Counted from the first letter of the stretch, positions 37,545 to 50,054 are shown. The stretch is DNA of 64,000 nt from Rhea pennata (GCF_028389875.1 NC_084687.1:3074157-3138156); one strand, 5' to 3'. Notes: generated by a model from the letters alone, not told the origin. Numbers and translations are program-made.

Positions 37545-38515
37545 GACTTTCAGAAGGAGCTGTGTACAGGAAGTCGTTAGATCTGAGGACAGGAGGAGTA
37601 TGTACAGAACATTGTTTTGTTTTGAAACTTCATAAAGCTTGACGCATTTTTAAAATGTTTTAGCTGTTGAACTTGCTTTGTTCCTTGTATCTTGTAACAG
37701 GTGGCAAATGTAAAGATGTGAATCTGTATATGGTTCTAAGCAGATCCTATGATTTGTAATATTAATTACTTTTCAGTGTACCCTTACACATAGCTTTTGT
37801 TTGTGTTGAATGGTAATCAGTTTGTCTTACATAGCTAGAAGAATGTTTCTGGTCTTATTCTGGAGTGTCTTTTGCTGGGATTCAGCTTTTGGAAAGAAGC
37901 TTGCAATGAAGATACTGGTTAATTGCAAGAATATGGCCATAAATGATATTCAGTCTATGCAGAACAAGAAGTAGATGCTTCATAGTACAGTTCTCAGAAA
38001 AAGTCAGGAATGTCAAGCCAACGGCAAGTAAAGGGAATGGCTGAGCTGTGGTTTTATCTGCAGCTCTAGTTCTGGTTTCCCGTTACCTGGAACAGAGCTA
38101 CTTTATATTATGTAAAATGTAAATTTTTAGCCCTGGAGTCAGTTAATTTTGTACTTATTGTGACTAGAGTACTACTTAAATAGATGATTGTTTGATTAAC
38201 CATCTATTCCAGAATCTCTGAATAGACCAAATATGCAACAGAACTGACAACTGGAGTGGATGAGTTGAATGTGTAATGGTACATTGTAAAAGTTATGAAT
38301 TAAACATTTCTTTACTGTACAAGAATTTTCATGTCACTTGTAAAATGTCTTTTGTGAGATCCTTGGGATTAAAGTTTTGGTTACAAATTGTTGTTTAGTA
38401 TTTAACTTGACTACCCACCATACACTCTGCAGAACGTTCACTTGGATTTTGTGGTCCAACTCGGTTCAGATTAAATGCGCTCTGCAAGATGGAATAAAGT
38501 TACACTCATCGCATC
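37545..38515 (+). other. SRSF3: SRSF3 3'UTR
   Basis: Non-coding sequence after the TAG. Candidate ends are ATTAAA at 38299-38304 and a strong AATAAA at 38493-38498 followed by T/GT-rich sequence. Confidence 0.75.
38493..38498 (+). terminator. SRSF3: poly(A) signal of SRSF3
   Basis: AATAAA about 950 bases after the stop codon. An upstream ATTAAA at 38299-38304 could serve a shorter form. Confidence 0.65.
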
Positions 38516-38519
38516 TCAT

Positions 38520-41500
38520 TGTAACACATCTGCAACAGTGAACTGTTGAAGTACTATCTTTCAGGTATAAGATTGCTGGCCACTACCTGCATTTAACTTG
38601 CAAGTACCTGCAACTTTGCTCCATACCATTTCACCCTTTAGTGAGACGCAGGGCCTCTGATTCTATTACTAGCATATGTTGTCAGCATTATAAATATAGC
38701 ATAGATTAGTATAGAAGATGTTAACTTAAATTCCTGCCTGATGGTGAGCTCCAGCAATGCCTCCTCAGAAAACTAACTAGAGATTCAGAGGCTCACTGTA
38801 AATTTGCATCCTAGGTATTGGGGGGGGGCGGTTAACATTTAAGGTACTCTTCACAAGTTGGTCTGTAAACTGAAGCTTTTGCATGAGATTATACCCAAAG
38901 CATAAAATTATGGTATGGCTCAAGTGTAATTAGCGCTCCCAAACTGCATGACAGCTGCTCCTTTTTTTTTCTTTCCCTCCCTGTATCCAAAAGAAGATGA
39001 GCTACATTACAATTTTGATCGTATGCATTTAGATTAAACCCATAACACTGTTAACAATCTTGCAGTGTAATTTCCTTCATGTGTGATATTCAGAGGGGAA
39101 AGGATTATGGCAGTAGCTTTAGTTTTAAAACTGTTACAGAGGGCAGTTTTACTATGTTTTAGGCTGCCTAGAAAGGAGATGTTTATATAAGGGGGATGTG
39201 GTTGGCCTTTGACTAACTTACTGCTGTCAGAAGTGGTGCCTGCTGCTGGAGTTAGGTTTTTTAGTTTTTGGCAAATAGTGCAGTGGGAGTTTTACAAAAA
39301 CGCTGGTCCAGATACTCTTCCAGCCTGTTGTGCAGTAAGTGCTACTGACCTTGAGTGTTCAGTCAAAAGCAGGAAAACGAGGTGGTGCAAGAGGCTACCA
39401 ACATATGCAGGCCTAGATAATCTCAAACTTGGAGCACAGTAAGTTTAAAAGGTGCCTATCTTTATTGCTAGATTATTTGCGTTTATGTGGTGGTTGATGT
39501 TGCTATACAGGGTATGGCTATTTTGGGGGGAAAAAAAATCTGTACAAAGCAGAAGTTTAATTTTGACCTATAATCCTCTTAAATATGTTTTAAGAGACCA
39601 CTGAAATACCCTGTTTTGTATGGTTGGCTTTAGTTGTAGAGTTCTCTTTGCAGAAGAGTGCTCCTATGTTAAACAGAGTGCGTAAGAAACGTCAAAGTAG
39701 GATTTTGAGGCTCTATATCGAGTGCGAAGGATGGGGCTGGCTGCTGCCATGCACTGTCTTGGCTACCCAGCAGAGGTCAGCCTGCTCTGCACGTTGGGGC
39801 TGTGTCCTTTAGACAAACAGCCTCTGAGTCCAATCAAGTTTGGTCTCAAAATGTTGACAGACTGACTGCTCTGGGGATGTTTGTATTAGATGAAAGGCAG
39901 CCAAGGGCTGAGATGATATCTTGTGCCACACACAGCTGTGTTCCCTTTTTTCATATGTTGTTCTGCCATGGTTTGGTTTGTGGAAGGATCGCAGCTCTTG
40001 TTGCCTGGGAGCTAGTCTCTCTGCTGGCATTTGGTTCCTCTTGTGGTTAAGCTCAGAGGGCAGCCACAATCAAGCAGCCTTCCAGTAGCTGTGAACTACC
40101 AAAGGGAAGGAGGGAAAGAAACCTGAAGTGCTAGTGACAGTGTATGCTACACAGAAGCAGGTCGTGATTTGTACCCAAGGGAATCTGCAGAACTGGGAAT
40201 ATTTCTCAGTTTCTGATTTGTAGGCTGCTTACTCCTTGCCTTGAGTAAATGAAATAACTAGCCCTTAAAGTGGATTAGGACTGCTATTTCGTAGCAGACT
40301 ACTGGCATTATCAGGTGAGTTTCTGATGGGGAATAAAATTAGCAACTTCTCTAGAGAAAGATGGGAAATGTGTAAACAGGCTCTGTACAGCCCTCCTCAT
40401 AACGTACAGTTAGCAAGTGCTATTTTTTAATTGTAATGCAACAACACAGTCTCAGATTTAAATCTTCCAGCTTGCTTTCATAAGAGAACACCTCTACAGG
40501 TAGAGCATTGTGGTTTCTGTTACCTCTTCAGGAAGAAGTCTTGCACGTGTATTTCAAAATTAAAATTCAAGAAGAAATGTTTTTGCCGACCTAATGGACC
40601 AGGCACTTTATTAGCTATACCAGTTGTAAAGCAGAAAGTAAAGCCAAAGCAAAAAACAAGTAATTACATTAAAAAACATTCTAATTTAATGCTAGGAATA
40701 TCCTTCACTCCTGCAAAGATTCTTGGAACAGGAGGAACCACTAACAAATTCAGACCTGACCAGGTCAGAAAAAATTCAGGCCAGAAAAAGCCGGAAGGAT
40801 ATGATTCGATGGTTCCTTGGTAGAACTGGGTGACTCGCACCTGATCTTCAGAAAGACAAGCCTGATTTGAGGGCTACCACATTCTGGGGAAATTAGGGGT
40901 CAGTTTTATGGTACTCGCTCTGAAGTATTAGGCTGTATTTCTAATTTGAGGAAAACACTATGCTTTTCCCCGTACTTTCACATGGAAGCATCCTGAGGTT
41001 AGCTCTACCCTGTTTCAGTTCCTCTGACACTCCTCAGTATAGTCTAAGCACATCCAAGAAGCACATTAATCTACATAGCTACCGTCTGTTCGTGTGTGGT
41101 TGTTCTCTCTCTCTCCCTGGAGAAAGTATTGTGTGCAAATGGGTTTGCTAAGAAAGGGATTTTTCATTTTTTTTATGTACATGCTGCTCTGTTCATGACA
41201 GAGAATTTAAGAATGTCTTACACTTAAATCAGAAAATGTAGAGGTTAACGATTATTTCAACATGATATTTTCAAAGATCTTCAGATAGGTTCAGTTAAGC
41301 AAGCTCTTAGCTGGCTGAGCGGTTGCAGTCTTATGAAATACTGACAGTGATTCCAGCTAACAAAACTACTTCAAACCACATTCGGGGAGCTACTTTAGTT
41401 CACCTCCCCAAATGAGTGTGTTTCTCATTTCCAGACCTGTCCCATTCTGTACTCCAGTCTCACCAACTTCGCAAGAATTAAAATACGTTCTCGATAGAAA

Positions 41501-44500
41501 AATCACTTGTATTCTTCATACTCTCCATCTTCGTGCTTCTTTTTATTTGTCAGAACAAAAACTGCAGAAAACCTGCACCATGCCCTCCGGGTCTTAGGGG
41601 TTTTGCCCCCGCTCTGAATGGCTATGTACTTGTACATCAGCAGAACTCGCACAGGAAAGTAAGGAGTACCCTGCTGGTATTGTAGCTTCATTCTTCCATT
41701 ATTAGCTATTTCTGGAACGCTCCTTCCTTTCAGACACATTCCCAGTTTTTCTTCTTGTGGTACCATCAGCGCGAGATGTCACGATGTCCCGCCATCATGC
41801 AGCATAACGATCCACGAAGCAGCGGAATGTTTGGCCAACTTCCTTCTGTTTTGGCTGGCTTTACTCACCGTCTCCAACCCGTGTTCAAATTGTACTATAG
41901 CTCAGAAATCATTCGCGAGCAGCATCCAAAACCTGAGTCAGAGTCGTCATGATAAAATGTCATACTCTAGTGTTGCCACAGTGCAGCATTGCTTAACTAG
42001 AAAAGGCAAAACTGAGAAGATAACTTCATCGACCCACCGTTTCATCAGAAAAAACTAGGCAGACAACGCCAGCATTGTGCGTGGGAGTACAGATCTTTTA
42101 GGGGAGCTTGAGAGGATCCAACAGGCTCATTAAAAACTGTCTCCCTGTGTCCTAAAGGAGAAGACCTCTTCACAGCCTCTGGGATGGGAGGATGCGATTC
42201 CAGTAGCTCAGGCTTCCGGAGGGGATGGATGTGATTCTAACAACTCAGGTCTGACCTTAGCTTGTGAGATGCAGTAAGATGATGGTTCGTACAGCATGTT
42301 AGACCTGCCCTGAAGTGTTTCAGTTCCCCTTCCGCTGAAATGCAGCTAGCTCCAATTTCAGACTCCAGCCCACCAAAAATAGATAAAATAATCAAAGAAA
42401 TTTTTCCCTTGAAAACTATTAAAGCAATTTAATAAAGCAGATGCTTAAGTTAAAAGTAGCACGCCAGCATCCCAGGCCTTGTAAGAAGCATTCTGACTTC
42501 CTAGAAATACAAATAATCATCCCATTTTCTCTTTCATTTCAAAAGTTTCAGTTAGGCTATTCGCCTGGATCACTTAGGTGGTGCTATTACTTACGGTCTA
42601 TTATGGCCATTCAAACAAATACATGTTTTGGACTAACTCTAACACTAGAGCCAGACAAATATAAAATAGACTGTGCAATGGGAACACTATGTTCCCAAGT
42701 GATTCATTCGTCTATTATTTAATAATTTAGCGGCTGACACAGCTTTTAGTTGGACAAGTGTTTGCATTGACTGCAGTGGCGCTTCTGCTGGTCCTTCAAG
42801 CAATCTTCGCTGTCAGGATTTGTGCGGGAGTAGCTTTTATTCGCAGCGGCGCCAACTCCTTTAACCCAGCCCAAATGGCAACCGTACCTCCTCCCCATCT
42901 TTTTATAAAGCCCAACTGCAGATGATTTCTCCGCAGATTGCAGCAGTGTTAATCCTCAGATTCCCTCGGGTGATCCTGGTCACGGCCAGAGGCTGTCTGT
43001 AGGCTGCCTCGGGCGGACGGCACAGGAAGATGCTGGCACGCAGCCGTGACGTGCGCTGCTGCGGCGCTGTGCTGGTGGCCAGCATAAGCAGCAAAGCCGG
43101 CTGCCGGCGCAGCACCTTTGCTCCCACGCAGCGCCCGGCGAAGGGCTCCTCCGCGCGCCGGGCGCTCGGCAGGCCGGCAGCGTTGCGTTGGGAGCTGCCG
43201 TATCAGGGTGGAGCGGCTGTATCAGGGTGCGGCGCTGTGTCACCCTGGGTGTCGCTTTGCAGCTGGCTGGAAGATCACTCCTGCCAGCTGTGGGAGAGGA
43301 GCATTATCTCTGCGGTCTGTAGAGGCTGCTCCGCACATGAATATTCAGCACTACGTGAGCATATCCCGTGTCTCTGCGAGGAAGCAGTGCTACTCCTGGC
43401 AGCTGCCCCCCGCCAGGGACGGAGGGTTTGGAGTTGTTTGCTAGAAAACGTTTGCAGGCCCCGGTTTCTAACAGTGGCGTTATTTGCCATCTCATTAAAA
43501 CGCTGTAGGTTACTGAAGAGTGTCTGTCCTCTGGATTCCGTGCAGTGTTTCCTGGAGCCAGTGAATGTTAAATTGATCAGCTTCTCATGCATTACTATTA
43601 TAAGCTTTTTGGGAGGAGGTTGCCGCAGCTGGAGAGATAGGGTTCAGGTGTGGTACGCCGGTGCTCCTGCCAACGCTACTACTTGCAGGTGCCTGGTTGA
43701 CATACCCTGCTCATAAACTCCTGGTTAAGTGTGCATCAGTTTTGGAGTCATGGGTTTCCCCCCTTATTGGTTTGATAGAGACCAGTGCAGGGTTTTTTTA
43801 ACCTCCTCCATATCGTGGATGTCTTCAGGTCTCCCCATTTCCTGCTGTCGGTGATGACCTCCCTCCCTCTCTTTCTCTCTCACTCTCTTTGTGCCATATT
43901 GCAGTTGGAGCTTCTGGTCTTCTAGAAAACTTTCGGTCTTCTCCTACGACTCCCAGGTTTGTTAGGGAGGAAACGAGAAGGGCCGTGGCTCAGGTGACCA
44001 GTGGTGAGTGATGGAGGGAGGGTTCAGTCTCATTCCAGCTGCCTGTTCCACTACCGACAGCAGCTCCATGATCCAGCGACTTTCTTTTCCACGGTGCCAC
44101 ATTGACACTCGTCGGCAAGGCAGAGAAACTAATCAGGGAGGATGAAACCAAAAGAAAAAGTTTTTTTTGTTGGCAGTTGGAAATCCCCAGGTTGCATCCT
44201 CGTTTGGTGGAATTGCCCAAAGTTCCGTCCCCGGGAAAGGATCGTGTTGGTCTGAGTCGCCAGGGATCTGACACAGGTCTGCGTGTCAGCGCGCAGTGTC
44301 AGGGACGTCCTAGGCTCGCTCCGGGGCGAAGGCTGCTCCACTCCCAAAAGTCCGAGAGTTCCTGCTGAGTGTGGCTGACACATGGAAAGGGAAGTGCAAT
44401 CAAGCCTTTCCCTGGCGTCTGGGTGGCGACTGTCATGTCATTACCGACGGGTTTACTGGAAGTTGTGCACACACGGTTGTGCCCTGCCCTTTCTTGCTCC
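38520..44500. other. intergenic, left part of SRSF3-CDKN1A gap; nothing recognised
   Basis: About 6 kb of mixed composition. No coding exon, RNA gene or intact transposon could be supported. The frames at 43030-43716 and 43118-43444 lack any domain. There is a pyrimidine-rich CT stretch near 43860-43895. Confidence 0.5.
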
Positions 44501-47500
44501 ATATGGTACCGTGCGGCAGCACGAGCCGGGATGCCGGCGCCCGGAGCGCGGCTCCTCAGCCTGCGCCAGCCCTCGCGCAGCCCAGTGCAAAGGCTCCGCG
44601 AAGCCCGGGGCCGGGGCCGCGCTCGCCCAGCTCACCCCGTTCCCGCGGAGTTTGATGCGCGCGCGGTGCCGGGAGCGGGGAGACGCCGGCGCCTCGAGGC
44701 GAGACGCTCCCTGCCCGCGGCAGACACGGTCCAGGGCGGTGATGCCGCCGCCGGCTGCAGCCTGCCGGGCGCCTCGTCCCGCGGCCGCCCGCCCGGCGCT
44801 TTGTTTGCCCAGCGTGGGCGGAGGGCTCTGCGCGGCATCAGAGATTATTTTTAAAGCGAGCCTTGCTCAACAGCTCACATCCTTCTCACGCCTGGCTGCA
44901 CAGGGCCCGGGCTCGCTCCCTGCAGCCTCCGAGCGAATCCACGGAGCGGGCAGAAACCGGCCTTCTGCCTCCCGCACCCCTTGGGGCTCCGGAGAGCAAC
45001 GGGAGCTTTCGGCAGCGGGGTTGGGAACGGGGCTGGCGGCCGTCGTGCCGCTCGCGCACCCTGGGCTTTGCCCGCGGTTGCAGCGGGCAAGCAAGCGTGC
45101 CGGCCAGCGTGGTGCGCAGGGGCAGGTACGTCCTGCAGCCCCTCGCTGGCGGCGAACAAAGAAGCTCTTTGCTGCCAGCCAGAAGGGCAAAAAACAACAA
45201 CAAACCAAACAAGGAAAAAAAAAAAGAAAGAAAGAAACCAAGTGCCAAAATCGCTCATGGAAAAACCAGTGAAGCAATTATGTTAATGACTGTGAACGGC
45301 CCGAGAAAAGAGCCCACGACGGATGAAAACGAGCGAGGGGCTGAATGAGGCGAACAATTCATCGCTCCCGCATCCAGGAATATTTCCAGGAAGCAAAGGG
45401 CCTCGTTTCGGGGCCTGTCTCATCCCACCGCTTGCGCCTGGTGGGATCCCACTGCCGCTCTGCCGCGGCCGGCATCTCATCAAAATGCCTGCGTAAATGG
45501 AGCAAACGAGGGCTGGAGATGGCCGGGAACCAGTCGATTAACACGATCCGAGTCCTTTTAGGGGCAGAGTTAATCAAGCATTCAGCGTTTTGTCATTCTT
45601 GCCTTTCTTTCCTGGGAAAATCCTATTAGTATAAAATCACTTAATTGGGCACTTCAAAGAGCTGATGGGAAAACAGTCTTCGCCGGGATATAAACGCCGT
45701 TCAGCCGAACACTGGATCCATTTAGACTTTTGCTGGAGCGTGAGTGTTTCATTAAGAGCCTTCGCGTTTCCCACTTAAAAGCAAAAAAAAAAAAAAAAAA
45801 AAAAAAATCTTGGAGATTTTAATCTTGCTGAAGAGCTTCCCTGGAGCCTCTTGCACCTACACAAAATGTGTGTGCAGCCACCGTGTGCCAGGCCCAGGGC
45901 AGGGGGGCAACGGGGAAATCACAGGTTCCCGACAAACATTTCTTCCCGTAGGTCCCCCGGAGCACGCGGATCTGGGGCTGGGCCACGCGGGATGTGCCGG
46001 GGCGATGTGCCGGGGCTCGCACTCCGGCGGGGCACCGCGCTGATTCACCCACCCGCCGCCGCCGCGGTCATCGCGCCATCCCACGCGTCCCCAGTGACGT
46101 CCCAGCCCACCAAGGGGACCCGGTGCTGCGTGGAAAGCGCCCGGCGGCGGCCTTTGGTTTCAGGCCTCGGGACGGCGTTTTCGGACGAATTAGGAGGACG
46201 GGGACGCGCTTGCCGCTCAAAACCGGCAGCGAGTCCCCACTCGGGGGGCTCGGGAGGGCGACGCCGGGGCGGGAGGAGGAAGCGCTGCCGGGCCCGGCGC
46301 CCCTGCGCGCCGCCTGCTCCGTGAGTCACCCTCGGCTTTCCTCCTTTCCGTCCCGCCTTTCGGCGTTAATCACCGTTTTCTGCCCTGCCGTCGTCGCCGC
46401 CGCGCCCGACCGCGGACTCTCCGACCCGGAGCCTGCCGCCCGTCCTCTCGCCGCTTCCCGTTTCTGCTACGCCGCCGCGCCGAGGTGCTGGAAAACCTCC
46501 CTGCCCCGCGCCCGGCCCGGCCGCTGCTGCCCCTGCAAAAAAAACGGGTGCAAAGGAACCTGCCGTCCCGCGCCAGGCCGCCCCAAAACCCTTCCCCGCG
46601 CGGAAACCCACGGCCGCTTTCGCTCGCCGGCTTTGGCTTAGCGAGGGACACGCGGCGGTCGCGGAGCCGGGGGCTTGGCGCCGGCTGGGCGCGCCAGTGG
46701 GTTTTCTCCCGACGTTTTGCTTTTCCGCCCCGGCCTTGCTCCCTTCTTGCATCAGCGCTCGCCGCGGTTAGCGGCCGGTTGTGCAAACGAGCCCGTCCTC
46801 TCGGGCGCTCGTTTAAAAAGCTGCCGGTTCTGACTGCCCCATTCCCTTTCGCTTGATTGCAATGCTTTTGTTTGTTTATTTTTAGTTTTTTTTTTTGAAA
46901 AAGGGCTCGTTTAAGGAATTCATATAAATGCTTCTTCGTCCGCCGTCCCCGCGAGCAGCTGGAGACGGAGGCATCACGTGGGGGGGTGCACGGCCGCTGC
47001 CGTGTTTGTGTTTCGCCTTCGGTGCAGCTTACGTCTTTATCAAATCTAGAGGGAGTGAAACAACATGCTGCGGCTCATGCAGCGCTTTGCTGCAAGCAAA
47101 TGATACACTAATGTATTACGAGGCATCAAACCTCTCTGCAGTGCGGGTCTAAAAGCAAAAAATCATTTCGAGCAGCTGCAGCGGCTGCCCTTAGCGGCAG
47201 GGCTGCCCGGCTGCCCCGTTCCTCCCGCTGCGCGGTGCCGACAGACGGACGCGGGCCGGATTTGCTCGTTTTCGGAATGAATCAAACGCACGCGTTGCAA
47301 AATCTGAGCGCAGCGGGCAATGGGAGCGTGCTGGACAGCAGACGCCGGCTCCGAGCTCTTCCGGGCGGGCTGCAGCCCCCGCCACGCTGAGCACCGCGTT
47401 AAGCCCCGCAGCGAAGCCTTGCGGAGCGTTCGGCTCCAGCTTCGCCGGGCCTGGCGTTTTTCCCACCACGCGGGACAGCATTTTAGGTTGCTTGCCCGTT

Positions 47501-48300
47501 CCCCGGCGGTTTGCGGCTCTCCTGCCGGGCGAAGGGACGCCTCCTCCCCGTCCCACCGTGCCTGCACGGCCCCCGGCACCAGAGCCGCCTCCGTGGCCGC
47601 AGGATCCGCGCCGGCTTCGCCCCAGGGTGGCTGAGCGGGGCCGGGCGCCGCGCCGCTCCGCGGGGCCGTCTCCAGCCGGACATGCCCAAGCATATTCTCG
47701 ACATGCCCAGACCGATGGCGAAGCTGCTGGTCTGGCTGGGAAACGTGCTGGTGTTTTGCACGCTGAGGGTCTCGCTCGCAGGAGGGTGCAGCACCCGGCA
47801 CCCAGCTGCTCCGGGGGCTCCGAGGGCGCCTGCCGCCCCGGACGGACAGCTGCAAGCGGGTGCTTTGCCTCGTGTGCTGTTGGTCACTTGAAAGCGCGCA
47901 GGTGGTTTTTTGTGCCCCAGAAGACACAAACCCCCCCCAGCTTTGTTTGCCCCCTCGTCGCCCATGTCGTGGTTTCAAAGGCGCTTTGCACCCAGGCAGT
48001 TCACTCCACGCTCAGCGGGCGCTGCAGAATACAACCCTCCTCGCACCACGGGCAGAGCTGCCGCCAAGGGCATCGGCTCTCCCGCTTCGGGGCAGAAAGG
48101 GGCTCGCCGGCGCCTCTCCGCCGCAGCACGGCCACGCGAGCCGCCCGGACGCGGTGGGGGTGCCCCGCGGCTCTGCAACCCGCTCAGCCCAGGACGGGGC
48201 CTGGCAGTGCCGGGGGGGCATCGCCCGGGCTGGGCTCCGAGACGGGCAACCCGAGGGGCAGGGAGAGTCGCCGCCTCGGTCATTTCGTTAACCTCATTTA
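44500..48300. promoter_or_regulatory. GC-rich upstream region of CDKN1A, no protein gene
   Basis: Several CpG-dense blocks (about 44510-45160, 45990-46850, 47180-48290) are separated by short AT-rich pieces, including an A25 run at 45783-45807. The many long open frames overlap one another on both strands and carry no motif, so I read them as composition artefacts. In human the equivalent interval holds p53-linked non-coding RNAs (PANDAR, DINO). Non-coding promoters or exons are therefore plausible here, but no transcript structure can be shown. Confidence 0.4.
47678..47708 (+). promoter_or_regulatory. CDKN1A: p53-type response element upstream of CDKN1A
   Basis: Three decamers resemble the p53 half-site RRRCWWGYYY: GGACATGCCC (47678-47687, 10 of 10), AAGCATATTC (47688-47697, 9 of 10, abutting) and, after one base, CGACATGCCC (47699-47708, 9 of 10). 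They lie about 1.2 kb before the CDKN1A TATA box. Mammalian p21 is driven by upstream p53 sites at roughly comparable distances. Confidence 0.7.
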
Positions 48301-48449
48301 AATCCTCCATATTATGGAGACCCAGTGGGCAGGAAACCCCCTCCCCCTTTTTTTTCCCCGGGAAAGGCCTGGGTGGGATGTGGTGCCCCATCCCCCCCCC
48401 CCCCCGCCCCAGCTAAAGGTTTGCGCTCTAAAGTCGAAGGTCTGGATTT

Positions 48450-48690
48450 GGGGGGGGGGCTCTGCATCCCTTGTCCGGGGGTTCCCTGCACTCCCAATGG
48501 AGGGGTCCCTGCATCCCTACTGGGTGGGGGGTCCCTGCATTGCCTAATGGGGGGGTCTTTGCCTTCCTGGTCGGGGAGGGTCCCTGCATCCCTTTTCCAG
48601 GGGGTCCCTGTATCCCCTAACAGGGGGATCCCTGCATCCCTCGATGGGGGGATCTTTGTATCCCCAACCCCGGGGGGGGGGGTCCCTGCC
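48450..48690 (+). repeat. GC-rich minisatellite before CDKN1A promoter
   Basis: About ten imperfect copies of a 22-30 base unit resembling GGGGGTCCCTGCATCCC plus a variable tail, in head-to-tail order. It ends about 180 bases before the CDKN1A TATA box. Each unit starts with a run of 4-10 G. A repeated G-V-P-A-S-L peptide in one overlapping open frame is a by-product of the repeat. Confidence 0.85.
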
Positions 48691-48810
48691 TCACCCCCCC
48701 GCCCCCAGATGCCCGCTGGCCCTGTGCGGGTTCCGTGGTCCGGAGGCGGCAGAGCCGAGCCCCGAGCGCCGCTGCCCGCCGGGCCGGGCCGGGCCGAGCC
48801 GGGCGGGCAG

Positions 48811-48860
48811 GGCGGGGCGGGAGGGAAATCCCGGGTGAGCGAGCGGCGAGGCCCCGCCCC
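48811..48860 (+). promoter_or_regulatory. CDKN1A: GC boxes and NF-kB-type site of CDKN1A promoter
   Basis: Sp1-type GC boxes GGCGGGGCGG (48811-48820) and GCCCCGCCCC (48851-48860) flank GGGAAATCCC at 48823-48832, a perfect match to the kB consensus GGGRNWYYCC. Sp1 sites close to the TATA box are known for mammalian p21. Confidence 0.6.
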
Positions 48861-48867
48861 GGCCCGG

Positions 48868-48873
48868 TATAAA
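48868..48873 (+). promoter_or_regulatory. CDKN1A: TATA box of CDKN1A
   Basis: GGTATAAAG follows the GC boxes. The expected start is near 48898, and a good donor ends the short first exon at 48937. Confidence 0.85.
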
Positions 48874-48897
48874 GCGGGACGAGAGGGGCCGGGCACC

Positions 48898-48937
48898 GGC
48901 TGCCGACAGACGCGACGCGACGGGACGGGACGGGACG
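48898..48937 (+). other. CDKN1A: CDKN1A non-coding exon 1
   Basis: About 40 bases from the inferred start to the donor GACG|GTGAGT. The sequence is built of repeated CGACG/GGACG pentamers. It splices across about 2.4 kb to the acceptor TCCTACAG ending at 51369. Confidence 0.7.
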
Positions 48938-50024
48938 GTGAGTGCGGCGGGGCGCGGCTGCCTCGCCCCACGCCGGTGCCCCTGGGGGGGGGAGAAGGGC
49001 CGGGGCCCCGGGGTGGGGCCGGGGCGCAGCGAGGAGGAGTGAAAGCAGCAGCAGCGGGACGGGGAGGGCGGCGGCTCCGCGCCGGAGACCCCGGCCGCTC
49101 CCCCGGGGAGGGGGGGCCGGGCTGGAGCGGGGCGGCCGCGCTGGTGGCTCCGGGCCGCTCGCAGCCGCGCTCGGAGCGGGGGCGGCCGCCCCGGCGGAGC
49201 CCCCGCTGCGCCCGTCGCCGCGGCGCCGCGGCCGGGCTGCGCTCGCCCCCCGGCGGGCGGCGGGGCGCACTGCGGGGCCGCTGCCGGGGCTCGGCTCGCC
49301 GCGGCTGCCCCGGCGCGGAGCAGCGCTCCCGGCCGCCGCCCGCCCCGTCGGTGCCCGGCGCCTCGGAGCCGCCAAAGCAGCCGCGTCGGGGGTCGGAAGT
49401 GGAGGGTTCCCGTGATAGCTGCCCTGGGCTAAGGCCGTCTGGCTCCGAAACAGCCCCCTTTCCTGGGAACCCAAGGAATCACCAGTGTCACGAGTGGGAC
49501 GTCCTCTGCACCGCGGCCCTTGCGAGGGGGAGGCTGCCAGCTCGGGGTGGCACACCTGCAGCAAGCTCTGACAGCCCCACACCTGAGTGCTCCTGGCATC
49601 TCCTCTTCCCCACAGTTCCCACAAACTGGTGTAACTGGTAAGGGGCAGTGCCTGGTGTCCCACAGGTGCCTGCGGGGAGCAGTGCTGCCAGGGGGGTGTG
49701 AGTGTGTGTCTCTTGGCTCCCCAAGCAGTGCCTTGATCTCCCAGCCCAGCTGGGTGAGGTTGTTGTTTAATGCGACTGTGAACCTGTCTCACCTGTTTGC
49801 TCCAGTCTTGGGGTTCTGCAGCTGGAAGCTTTTGCTTTTGAGATGATGGCAAAGCAGAGCCAGCCCCGTGGGAGGAGAGGGTTACATCTGTCCTGTCGAA
49901 GTCGGTGGCTCTGGCACTGATTCTGCCCTTGGGAGTCAGGGTGCCGCTGCAAGGTGCGGGTCTCTTGGGGCCACCTCGGTGGCTGGGCTCGATGTCGAGC
50001 GCGTCCCCTGGCTCCTACCTGCCG

Positions 50025-50054
50025 GGGCTTGCCTGGACATGCTGGGACTTGCCT
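50025..50054 (+). promoter_or_regulatory. CDKN1A: triple p53-type half-sites in CDKN1A intron 1
   Basis: Three contiguous decamers with no spacers: GGGCTTGCCT (50025-50034, 10 of 10), GGACATGCTG (50035-50044, 9 of 10) and GGACTTGCCT (50045-50054, 10 of 10) against RRRCWWGYYY. They lie about 1.1 kb inside the transcribed region. Confidence 0.7.

Noticed and set aside
48325-49852. 438-aa (+) and 411-aa (-) open frames over the CDKN1A promoter
   Set aside because: They run through the minisatellite, TATA box and non-coding exon 1. Their repeated G-V-P-A-S motif is the translated repeat unit.
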